Source: a virus
DNA: 30,390 nucleotides
Strand: one strand, 5' to 3'
IMG/VR virus record: IMGVR_UViG_3300006305_000015
Span: 1-30,390 of that record
Part shown: piece by piece, positions 23,476 through 30,185 of the stretch
Position numbering within the stretch: position 1 is the first letter of the stretch
Layout: each line of letters begins with the position of its first letter
The notes under the pieces: generated by a model
What the model saw: the letters and a program-made list of their open reading frames with translations, nothing else
Told to the model about the DNA's origin: nothing
The model's database searches: none
Made by a program: the position numbers and the translations under genes

Positions 23476-23673
23476 TTATCTCATTTTTTTAGTTATCCAT
23501 AAATATACTGTGTAACACATAAACACATAAACGGTAGCTATGCCTATATCAGCTAAATGCTCTCGCATATGATATATAAACTGTATACCTGCTTCTACAT
23601 CACTACCACCGCCTTCACTAATATTAATTGTCTTAGTAAGGGTTTCTACGTCACTTATCGTTTGTTCCATCAT
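23476..23673 (-). CDS. Small single-span membrane protein
   Basis: A 65-aa protein with a soluble acidic N-terminus (about 1-38, including SEGGGSDVEAG), a membrane span (about 42-60, DIGIATVYVFMCYTVYLWI) and a short basic C-terminus (TKKMR). Positive charge at the C-terminus suggests N-out topology or a C-tail in the cytoplasm. Coupled to the preceding gene by an ATGA overlap. It could be a lysis accessory or holin regulator, but nothing specific is visible. Confidence 0.58.
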   Translation of the reverse strand: MMEQTISDVETLTKTINISEGGGSDVEAGIQFIYHMREHLADIGIATVYVFMCYTVYLWITKKMR

Positions 23674-23870
23674 TGTTTTTTCTCATTTTTGTTAGGAACA
23701 GATTTAGGTACGCAATAAGCCTTGACCCAGATTTTGCTGTCTCCTGCAAGTGAGGGGTCGTAGTTTTGCGCTCTAATCTTCTGTGCAATTCTAAGGCACG
23801 CGTCCAAATCACTGAAATACACGGCCTCCTGTACAGTTCCTGATAAAAATACAACTAATAACCATGTCAT
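23670..23870 (-). CDS. Small exported protein candidate
   Basis: A 66-aa protein with a short hydrophobic N-terminus (TWLLVVFLSGTVQE), then a soluble domain with DLDACLRIAQKIRAQN, GDSKIWVKAYCVPKSV and a charged tail. It looks like an exported or membrane-anchored protein with two Cys that could pair in the periplasm. Preferred over the alternative frame because its start overlaps the preceding TAA/TGA and its stop overlaps the next ATG (ATGA at both ends). Possible small spanin-like or superinfection-exclusion protein; unproven. Confidence 0.55.
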   Translation of the reverse strand: MTWLLVVFLSGTVQEAVYFSDLDACLRIAQKIRAQNYDPSLAGDSKIWVKAYCVPKSVPNKNEKKQ

Positions 23871-24199
23871 TTACCATTTTCTCTTGACCGCGTAAAAGCT
23901 GTCGTACCCATAAACACTGATACTATACCTAAGTTTGCTACAATGTAGGTAGAAAGTAAAGCTGTTACCATTTCAACCCGCGAATCCGGAATAACAGGTG
24001 ACATGGCCAAAACAATCAGTATAATGGACGAAATAGAGGATACCCAGCAGATCATACGTTGTTGATCCTGCATTTTATCATTGTTTTCCAGTCTAATTAT
24101 ACGTTCTTCGCGTGCAATCTCCTCGTCAGTCACGATTCCATCGCCATCAAGGTCGTGTTTTAAATATTTACTGTCTTCTTGTAGCGTTTTTTTGGCCAT
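23867..24199 (-). CDS. EF-hand membrane protein
   Basis: A 110-aa protein. A single canonical EF-hand loop, DLDGDGIVTDEE at residues 16-27, has Asp at loop positions 1, 3 and 5, Gly at 6 and Glu at 12, all needed for calcium binding. A helix (about 28-48) leads to two membrane spans (about 50-69 and 77-99). The C-terminus is short and charged. Two spans plus position among lysis-type genes suggest a holin-like or membrane role, perhaps calcium-responsive. The EF-hand is clear; the function is inferred. Starts with TAATG and ends with ATGA overlap. Confidence 0.7.
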   Translation of the reverse strand: MAKKTLQEDSKYLKHDLDGDGIVTDEEIAREERIIRLENNDKMQDQQRMICWVSSISSIILIVLAMSPVIPDSRVEMVTALLSTYIVANLGIVSVFMGTTAFTRSRENGK

Positions 24200-24363
24200 T
24201 ACACGCCTAAATAGTCACCACCACGCTTCGCGGCACCCATTCCAAGAGCTTTTTTCTTTTTTAATGGCCCTTTTGGCACAGAAACCTGCTTTAACTTGTA
24301 GCTTTGGTCGTCATTTATCATTTTTACCTTTGCTTTTCCGGTAACAATACGAACTTTGCTCAT
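24199..24363 (-). CDS. 54-aa basic protein
   Basis: A 54-aa protein (MSKVRIVTGKAKVKMINDDQ ... GGDYLGV) with a beta-like start, a Lys-rich centre (PKGPLKKKKAL) and a Gly-rich end. Its ATG overlaps the portal stop (ATGA) and its TAA overlaps the EF-hand gene's ATG (TAATG), which supports it as a genuine gene although short. Lys content is high, as in other small genes here. No family recognised. Confidence 0.6.
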   Translation of the reverse strand: MSKVRIVTGKAKVKMINDDQSYKLKQVSVPKGPLKKKKALGMGAAKRGGDYLGV

Positions 24364-26795
24364 TGTCTACTCCTTTGTTGTGCTTGTTGCTTTAAAATTT
24401 CACGTTCTCTCGCTGCATCTATACGGTCATCAGTCATTTTTTCCTGACTTTGTATTCTTTCGCGTGAAATAGCTCCTGATTGGTCAATTTGTTTGTTACG
24501 CAACTGTAAATCTGCCTGATCTCTTTGCATATCAGCTTGATCTCGCTGGGCTCTTAACTGTAATTCTTGTTGTTTTAACTCAACAACAGGATCAGGAGCT
24601 CCCGCTCCGCTTAACTGCTGGCTCATTTGCTGTACCTGCTGTATGCCCTCAGCAACATATTGCGCGGTCAACGATTCCATAGTCAGGATTTCTTCTTGGG
24701 ACGGCCCCTCTTGCGCTTGGGCTCCTCCTTTTTCTGTGATTTCGGCCATAGCACGCTCACGAGCTTGGATTTTAACGTGCTCCATAATGTGCTTCTGTAA
24801 AGCAACAGCAATTGGAGGCGCTGCCGCAACAGTTGGCGAACCGCCAAAAACCAGATGTGCCATGATATGCGCTTGATGGTTTTGGCCTTGAAAGGCCACA
24901 AGGGGGGTTTGATCAATTGCATCGATATTCTCCTGTGCTGGGTCCTTAGCCACCGGTTGTTCGTTAGATGGCGGTTTTAAATATTTATCAATATTTCTAA
25001 CTCCCAAAGCTTCATACATATCCCTGAAAACTTCGTACATATTATGCATTTCAGGTGCCTGACCCGCTAACTGCATTTGTGTTTGGGCAAGAGCTATACG
25101 CTGTGCCTGACTAAAGACGTTTGGATTGGACACAGGAATGATGTCAACGCGATCATCAAAATCCTGTGCTTTTATACTTGCTTCGGCACCCTCTATTGCA
25201 TAAGGGTACTCCGGAGGCAAGCTATCCGCCATAACTTTTGATAGTAGTTTAAATTCCATACGCATTGCATAATGCAAGCGTTTATGTACAGCTGACATGA
25301 CCCGTGAGCCCTGTTCCATCATTGCTATGGTTGTACCCACGGCTGCCTGCTGATTACCATCTCCTACTTTTAAATCTGTAATTGTTGCGAATCGTTGTCC
25401 TGCTTGAACAACAAAACCTAATAATTGAAATAATGTTTGGTCAGGCCCCCTAAATGGTAAGGGCATAAGAGAATCTTTTATAGCACCACCAGGTGCATCT
25501 ACATCACGAAACTCTCCGGGCTGTATAGGTTCCTCATCGTCCCTGATCCGTAGGCCACGGGCCTTGAAACCTGCCGGTAGATTAGATAACGTACCTGCAT
25601 CAATCAACTGCCTCAATGCGGCAGTCGCTGTTCTTGATAAGCCGCCAATAGTATGTATCAGACCTAAACCATAAAAGCCAAAGCCCGGTAAAAATTTATA
25701 GTGTACAAAATATTGTATCTTTTTCTTTTGTTTATCAGCTTCGGCAAAGTTTCTACGAATAGCCAGTATCTCACCGTTGTCCTGACTAATCGTTACAATA
25801 TACGGTATTTTTATTCCTGTCGGTTCACCATCCTGTCCCATGTCTTCATAGCCTTCAAGGTCTAAATCAACATGACACTCAAGCAAGGTACAGTCATAAT
25901 CTATCTGTGACGGCTCAATACCGCTTAACTCATTTATTTCCTGCGACAGAGAACTGCTTTCACCCTGTTGCGGCAATACAGGTATATCCAAATAGAAACC
26001 CGATACCTGCTGTTTTTTAAGTTCGTTTAAATTTATTTTTACTACATGTGTAATATTAGGACAGGTTTCCAAATCATTTGCTTCGTATGGCACAATAAGA
26101 TTTTCTGCTGGTACAAACTTACTTACCGCCCTGTCAAGGGACCCGTCATAGTAAACCTTCTTGAATGTAGAACCTGCTAATGGTAAATAGAATAGCATCT
26201 GGTCAAACTCAGGTGTATACTCCTCCATTACGTTTGTGATGTAATAGTTCATAAAATCTTTTACACGCTGTGACTGATCTTCTGTTTCCCTTGTAGCAGC
26301 TCCAACAATACTTGTTCTTACAGGACCACCTGCCGGTAGTAACTCGTTAAAGGCCTGTGCCTGAAACTGCACGGCAGCTTCTGCGAGTAGTGGATGTGTT
26401 ACACCTGTTGCACCGTTAAACGGTTCTGATCTCTCACTATAGTTAAAACCAAGAAGCTCCAGACCATTTGCAAAAGCATCTTCCCATTCCTGACGGCTGC
26501 TTTTGTTTGCTTCGTACTCTGACATAAGCTCACCAGCTAAACGACTAAGCTCCTGATCAGACATACTTTCTGCTAAATTACTGTAAAAATCCTGTGGTGT
26601 TGATTCGGCAGCCGTGGCTTCCGGGTCAAAATCAATGACAGCTCCACCATCGTCTTCCATCTCAACTTCTATTTCACCAACCTCTTTTGGCTGTAATGCT
26701 CCGGGAAGCTCTAACTCTATTTCTGCTTCTAGATCTTCCGGATCAAGTTGTGTTGGGACATTTCTGTCCATCAAACTAACTGGTGGTTTAGCCAT
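24360..26795 (-). CDS. Portal protein
   Basis: An 811-aa protein. An acidic N-terminal region (1-70) precedes the portal core: SSRQEWEDAFANGLELLGFN, EPFNGATGVTHPLLAEAAVQ, FQAQAFNELLPAGGPVRTSI, FVPAENLIVPYEANDLETCP and IQYFVHYKFLPGFGFYGLGL. The C-terminal third is Gln-rich and ends in a coiled coil (ELKQQELQLRAQRDQADMQR onward), as in the long P22-type barrel. P22's portal is 725 aa, so this one is somewhat longer. It forms the dodecameric DNA gate at one vertex and docks TerL and the adaptors. Its start overlaps the preceding TAA by eight bases; ribosome site GAGG. Confidence 0.85.
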   Translation of the reverse strand: MAKPPVSLMDRNVPTQLDPEDLEAEIELELPGALQPKEVGEIEVEMEDDGGAVIDFDPEATAAESTPQDFYSNLAESMSDQELSRLAGELMSEYEANKSSRQEWEDAFANGLELLGFNYSERSEPFNGATGVTHPLLAEAAVQFQAQAFNELLPAGGPVRTSIVGAATRETEDQSQRVKDFMNYYITNVMEEYTPEFDQMLFYLPLAGSTFKKVYYDGSLDRAVSKFVPAENLIVPYEANDLETCPNITHVVKINLNELKKQQVSGFYLDIPVLPQQGESSSLSQEINELSGIEPSQIDYDCTLLECHVDLDLEGYEDMGQDGEPTGIKIPYIVTISQDNGEILAIRRNFAEADKQKKKIQYFVHYKFLPGFGFYGLGLIHTIGGLSRTATAALRQLIDAGTLSNLPAGFKARGLRIRDDEEPIQPGEFRDVDAPGGAIKDSLMPLPFRGPDQTLFQLLGFVVQAGQRFATITDLKVGDGNQQAAVGTTIAMMEQGSRVMSAVHKRLHYAMRMEFKLLSKVMADSLPPEYPYAIEGAEASIKAQDFDDRVDIIPVSNPNVFSQAQRIALAQTQMQLAGQAPEMHNMYEVFRDMYEALGVRNIDKYLKPPSNEQPVAKDPAQENIDAIDQTPLVAFQGQNHQAHIMAHLVFGGSPTVAAAPPIAVALQKHIMEHVKIQARERAMAEITEKGGAQAQEGPSQEEILTMESLTAQYVAEGIQQVQQMSQQLSGAGAPDPVVELKQQELQLRAQRDQADMQRDQADLQLRNKQIDQSGAISRERIQSQEKMTDDRIDAAREREILKQQAQQRSRQ

Positions 26796-27066
26796 TTAAT
26801 TTTACCTCTGATAAGTCATAAAGTTCGGTTATCTCTTCTTTGTCAGTATTAACGAAGACAGGTGTTTTATCCCCGACCCACGCACCAACGACATTATATT
26901 CCATAAACTCTTCTGCTTCTTCATACGTCATCTTATCACGTTTCACAAGCACTTCGCAACATTTCTGATAATCGTACACTAACAGATCAGGTTGTCCGCA
27001 CCTTCGGCCAACGCCTAAAACTGCTTCGTCAAACCCATCTGCTTTTAATAATTGTTCTTCATCCAT
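26788..27066 (-). CDS. Conserved small protein next to the portal
   Basis: A 92-aa protein: DGFDEAVLGVGRRCGQPDLL, then VYDYQKCCEVLVKRD, MTYEEAEEFMEYNVVGAWVG and DKTPVFVNT. I recall the GFDxAxxGxxxxxGxxxxxxYDxxKCxEVLxxRDxMTxEEAxEFxxYNxxGAWxGxxTPxF pattern from many phages, where it is unassigned. Its position between terminase and portal argues for a packaging or head-related role. The stop overlaps the portal start. Function undetermined. Confidence 0.66.
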   Translation of the reverse strand: MDEEQLLKADGFDEAVLGVGRRCGQPDLLVYDYQKCCEVLVKRDKMTYEEAEEFMEYNVVGAWVGDKTPVFVNTDKEEITELYDLSEVKLNG

Positions 27067-27068
27067 GT

Positions 27069-27626
27069 TTATCTCTCCGGTAACATATTTGTAAAATTTT
27101 CTGCAAAAAATTTAGCTTGATCTTCAGAATCAAACTCTAAATATTCCCCTTCTCTAAAAGCCCTGTTGCTTGCGGCTTGAGGTCTTAGCTGGGTCAATAC
27201 CCGACCCATGGGTGTTTCTAAAGGAAATATACTAGGAAAAGCATAATTATCTTCTTGAAACATACGAACAGTTGCCGGACCTTGTTCCGTGTCTAATACA
27301 GGACTATTTTTATTAAAGGCTCTTTTTACAAAATCAGGAACATAACCTAACTTGTTTATTGAATTTAACAAAATTTTTTCTATGTCAAATTGATCTGTGC
27401 CTAAAGAAGCCACTCCACCTTGCACGGGACCGCCTTCTTGAAATTTCATAATGTACTGGTCACCTTTAAGACCATAGCGTTCATGCCAGTCTCTTTCATA
27501 CATTAAAGCTTGTCTTTCTACATCAGCAAGGTTTTCAAATCCGCCAACCAAAAACTTCTTTCTATGTAGACCAACAGCAAAAGGCTCACCATTAATCCAC
27601 TGGATTAATTTCATAAAATCATCCAT
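27069..27626 (-). CDS. Unknown protein between terminase and portal
   Basis: A 185-aa protein. The N-terminus has FMKLIQWINGEPFAVGLHRK, VGGFENLADVERQALMYERD; the middle has SLGTDQFDIEKILLNSINKL; the C-terminal region has LTQLRPQAASNRAFREGEYL and QAKFFAENFTNMLPER. I do not recognise the family. The start overlaps the terminase stop by eight bases, so it is co-translated with packaging genes; a packaging or injected protein is possible. No catalytic motif is apparent. Confidence 0.55.
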   Translation of the reverse strand: MDDFMKLIQWINGEPFAVGLHRKKFLVGGFENLADVERQALMYERDWHERYGLKGDQYIMKFQEGGPVQGGVASLGTDQFDIEKILLNSINKLGYVPDFVKRAFNKNSPVLDTEQGPATVRMFQEDNYAFPSIFPLETPMGRVLTQLRPQAASNRAFREGEYLEFDSEDQAKFFAENFTNMLPER

Positions 27627-29076
27627 AATAAGCCCTTATCCTTGTTTCTTTCAATTCTTCATCTCCCCAATCATCCGATGGCAGGTTTACAAAGTTGCCT
27701 TGTCTATATCTCATCAAGGCCTGTGTCATACTATCCACAAGGTCATCATACTCTCCATTTGGAAAAGCTGCAACCTCTTCTATCATCTCGTCTGCAAACG
27801 TCTCTTCGGGGGCCCATACCATACCGGCTTCAAACAAAGGTGATACCGAATGTACACGCGATACCTTATCATTACCTTTAGAAGGCGTAAAGTTTACGAC
27901 AGGGATACCCGTGTTCCGTAGTTCGTGTGTCAAAGGCAGCCCACTTGCTTTTGCTTCCACGATTACAGTGTCGGGGTCCCAATACTCATATTCTTCTAAC
28001 GCAATACCTTTGAGTTCCGGAAAGTCCCAACGTCCCTTTTTACTGTCCAATAGTATTAATCCTGGTGGTCCACCTTCTTCTGGTGAGAATACACCCCAAG
28101 TTGTAATGGCAGAATAGTCTGATGTTTCGCGTTTCGTGAATGCCGTATCGTAACTCTGTATTACATATTTTAAATCAGGTACGTTTTTCTTTTTCCATCG
28201 TTTCCACCAGCTGCGTGGAATGATAGCGTTGTCCTCACCTGTAGGGTTTTGCTGATACTGTGCATTCCATTTGGACGGTGGTATTGACGCTTTTACAGAT
28301 TCAAGATCTGGTAAAGACCAATACTCTGGCCAGCAGGCAGAACCGCTGGGCATAATGGCTGGTAGCTCTATGACTTCCCATTGATCAGCTAGGGGATCCT
28401 TAGCCATAGATTTAATCAACTGTCCTGTCATATCTTTCTGTGACCATCTTGTCTGTACAAGAACAATAGCACCACCGGGCTGTAGTCTCTGTCGGGGGCC
28501 CCCAGTATACCACTCCCATGCATCTTCAAAACCAGAATTAGACATGGCTGTCTGTTCCGAGTGTGGATCATCAATAACAATAAGATCGCCACCACGACCC
28601 GCTAGGTTTGATCCAACGCCCACGGCGTAATACATACCGCCTGCTTTTGTATCCCAACGCCCTGATGCTTTACTGTCAGCAGATAAATTAGCGTCAGGAA
28701 ATATTTCTTTGTAGTCGTCACGTTCCAAAAGGTTTTTAACCTTACGGCCAAAACTTACTGCAAGTTCTGTCGTATGTGTTGCTTGTATAATTTTCATCGT
28801 AGGCTTACGGCCTATCATCCACGCTGGAAAGAGATAGCTGGCAAACTCAGATTTCGTGTGTCGCGGAGGCATATTGACAATAAGTCTTTTTAATTCACCC
28901 GTTGCTATGCCCTCAAGCTTGTCTGCTATGATCTTATGATGCGCTCCTGCAATAAATTCAGGCCACATTTGTTTTACGAAATACAAAAAATTATTTTTTG
29001 AATAATCAATCTTTTTTAACTGCTCTAGTCTTAATTCAAGCTTTAATCGTTTTGCGGTTACTTCTTGTGCTTCCAT
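27619..29076 (-). CDS. terL: Large terminase subunit (packaging motor)
   Basis: A 485-aa protein with all terminase signatures. ATPase: Walker A MPPRHTKS (69-76), Walker B LIVIDD (165-170) followed by PHSEQ. Nuclease (RNase H-like): SYDTAF with Asp310 as motif I, VIVEAKASG with Glu374 as motif II and GEYDDLVDSM with Asp445 and Asp448 as motif III. The protein pumps DNA into the prohead and cuts the concatemer. It opens the late region, after a GC-rich intergenic island, with a good ribosome site (GGAG, five bases before ATG). The small subunit is not identified in the window. Confidence 0.92.
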   Translation of the reverse strand: MEAQEVTAKRLKLELRLEQLKKIDYSKNNFLYFVKQMWPEFIAGAHHKIIADKLEGIATGELKRLIVNMPPRHTKSEFASYLFPAWMIGRKPTMKIIQATHTTELAVSFGRKVKNLLERDDYKEIFPDANLSADSKASGRWDTKAGGMYYAVGVGSNLAGRGGDLIVIDDPHSEQTAMSNSGFEDAWEWYTGGPRQRLQPGGAIVLVQTRWSQKDMTGQLIKSMAKDPLADQWEVIELPAIMPSGSACWPEYWSLPDLESVKASIPPSKWNAQYQQNPTGEDNAIIPRSWWKRWKKKNVPDLKYVIQSYDTAFTKRETSDYSAITTWGVFSPEEGGPPGLILLDSKKGRWDFPELKGIALEEYEYWDPDTVIVEAKASGLPLTHELRNTGIPVVNFTPSKGNDKVSRVHSVSPLFEAGMVWAPEETFADEMIEEVAAFPNGEYDDLVDSMTQALMRYRQGNFVNLPSDDWGDEELKETRIRAYYG

Positions 29077-29188
29077 TGTAGCTCCGGGGGACCCTTAGGG
29101 TACCTGTGGGTTTTATCTTATATTAACGCACTTTGTAGAAAAATACTATGTATTATTTGTGGAAAACATGCACCTTGACCCTGTTACA

Positions 29189-29501
29189 GGTCCGTCGGGA
29201 CGGTCGAATCTGGTCCGAATCTCTATAACCCGCGGAATCCTTACAAAAATCAGTAACCAGTAACCAAAAACCACGCGCCGTGCGATTGAGTCCAGTTTTG
29301 AATCTTCCCGGAAGATCTTCCGGGAAGCGTGCGGATCTTCCGGGCGGATCTGGTGCCGGTCCACGGTCCATAAACCACGCGAATCGGATCTCGTACAATT
29401 GGACCACGGGCGCGGGTCCGGCGTCCGCTTGTTTAACCCGTAAATATATAATTTGCGTTTTACTGGTCCTGAACGTGCGAAGCTGGGAACGTATCCGGTC
29501 C
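29189..29501. repeat. Iteron-like repeats and GGWCC cluster
   Basis: Eight GGWCC words lie within 313 bases (29189, 29212, 29358, 29365, 29401, 29415, 29465, 29497), with a ninth at 29089. Four are GGTCCG in the same orientation (29189, 29212, 29415, 29497). CGGATCT occurs three times in the same orientation (29332, 29345, 29385), and AAACCACGCG twice (29268, 29372), 104 bases apart. AGTAACC is also tandem near 29252-29265. Multiple same-strand repeats next to a palindrome resemble origins or regulator-binding arrays. Confidence 0.6.
29304..29327. repeat. 24-bp perfect palindrome
   Basis: A perfectly self-complementary 24-mer with half-site CTTCCCGGAAGA. A further GATCTTCCGGG copy starts at 29334, just after it, so the right half is repeated. 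A dimeric or multimeric protein could bind it, or it could form a cruciform. It has no T run, so it is not an intrinsic terminator. Confidence 0.8.
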
Positions 29502-29589
29502 GGTCAGGGTATTTTATAGGGTAAGTTGTCGCGCTGTGCAGCTGCAGCTTTTTTATGTAAGTGATTTGCTGAGGGTTCGCGCGTGCATT

Positions 29590-29620
29590 AAAAAACCCGC
29601 CAAAACTTCGGGCGGGTTTA
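29590..29620 (-). terminator. Intrinsic terminator isolating the late region
   Basis: A perfect 9-bp hairpin: stem 29593-29601 with 29611-29619, loop of nine bases, followed on the minus strand by a T run. It lies about 40 bases past the stop of the 137-aa gene and just upstream of the non-coding island. It would stop transcription from upstream genes entering the late region. Confidence 0.85.
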
Positions 29621-29661
29621 ATTTAACAATATAGAAAAAATTTTTAATTGTCTATGTTTTT

Positions 29662-30075
29662 TTACTTAAGCGCGTTTTCTCCCGCTTCTGTCAGGGGCGC
29701 CCGGTTGCTGTCGGGGTGTAATTCTGTGAAGGTCTGGTCAAGTTCTTCCATCAGGCGCATAGTTAAAATTTTTAAATGCTCCCCGTATGCGCGCCCGGTC
29801 AATAAATCTAAGTGTTTAAAATAGTTTACGATTGCGCTTTGTGCGTATCCATAAGACGCCCCCGCTTCATGTGCTATAAATGAAGTAAAGCTTTCAATCG
29901 TGAAGCTTCTTAATCTTTTAAGCGTGGTGGCGTGTCTTATACGGTCCATGTTTTTTATATATGAATCATACCCGCCATAATCCCCAGTAATCCAACCGCG
30001 GTAAGATCTGCGGGTAATGTCGTTGTCATCTTCTATTATATTTTCTAATAGATTATTTATTTTACTTTTAATCAT
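29662..30075 (-). CDS. 137-aa protein of unknown function
   Basis: A helical protein: SKINNLLENIIEDDNDITRR, then GWITGDYGGYDSYIKNMDRI, TTLKRLRSFTIESFTSFIAH and YAQSAIVNYFKHLDLLTGRA. It is flanked by intrinsic terminators on both sides, so it is a single-gene transcript and separate from the late genes. The terminase neighbourhood would suit a small terminase, but I see no helix-turn-helix signature and a terminator separates them, so I do not call it that. An AGGAG ribosome site precedes the ATG at a long spacing of about 12 bases. Confidence 0.62.
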   Translation of the reverse strand: MIKSKINNLLENIIEDDNDITRRSYRGWITGDYGGYDSYIKNMDRIRHATTLKRLRSFTIESFTSFIAHEAGASYGYAQSAIVNYFKHLDLLTGRAYGEHLKILTMRLMEELDQTFTELHPDSNRAPLTEAGENALK

Positions 30076-30127
30076 GATTCTTTAACTCCTGTAATTGATT
30101 AAATTTAATATGTAAGAGTTATCGCAT

Positions 30128-30158
30128 AAAAAAAGCCCGGCGTCAATTTGCCGGGCTT
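30128..30158 (-). terminator. Intrinsic terminator after upstream gene
   Basis: A perfect 9-bp hairpin: stem 30133-30141 with 30150-30158, loop of eight bases, followed by a seven-base T run on the minus strand. It lies 27 bases past the stop of the partial gene at the right edge and terminates that upstream unit. Confidence 0.88.
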
Positions 30159-30185
30159 GTTGCGGGGTGTTTGCCTGTCAGCCTG

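Larger units (their letters stand above)
29077..29588. other. GC-rich non-coding island upstream of terL
   Basis: About 510 bases without a convincing gene, and clearly richer in GC than the surrounding phage DNA. It contains a 24-bp perfect palindrome, iteron-like short direct repeats and a cluster of GGWCC words, described separately. Nearer to terL (about 29110-29165) the DNA turns AT-rich, with a TATAAG -10-like box on the minus strand at 29122-29117. A late promoter is expected here, because a terminator at 29590-29620 isolates terL from the genes upstream; no -35 box is convincing. An origin, packaging site, regulator-binding site or small RNA are all possible. Open frames on both strands have implausible composition. 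Confidence 0.6.

Noticed and set aside
23651-23854. Alternative 67-aa frame overlapping the small exported protein
   Set aside because: The competing frame (23670-23870) has ATGA couplings at both ends and a hydrophobic N-terminus; this one has neither.
29146-29519. Open frames in the GC-rich island on both strands (72, 79, 84 aa)
   Set aside because: They overlap one another on both strands, have Arg/Pro/Gly-rich composition typical of GC-rich random frames, lack ribosome sites and match no pattern I know.
29520-29590. tRNA-like GGGTTCG segment in the intergenic region
   Set aside because: Only the T-loop-like word is present; no acceptor or anticodon stem can be folded around it.
29662-30075. 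Small terminase identity for the 137-aa protein
   Set aside because: Location is suggestive, but no helix-turn-helix or oligomerisation signature is visible and a terminator separates it from terL.
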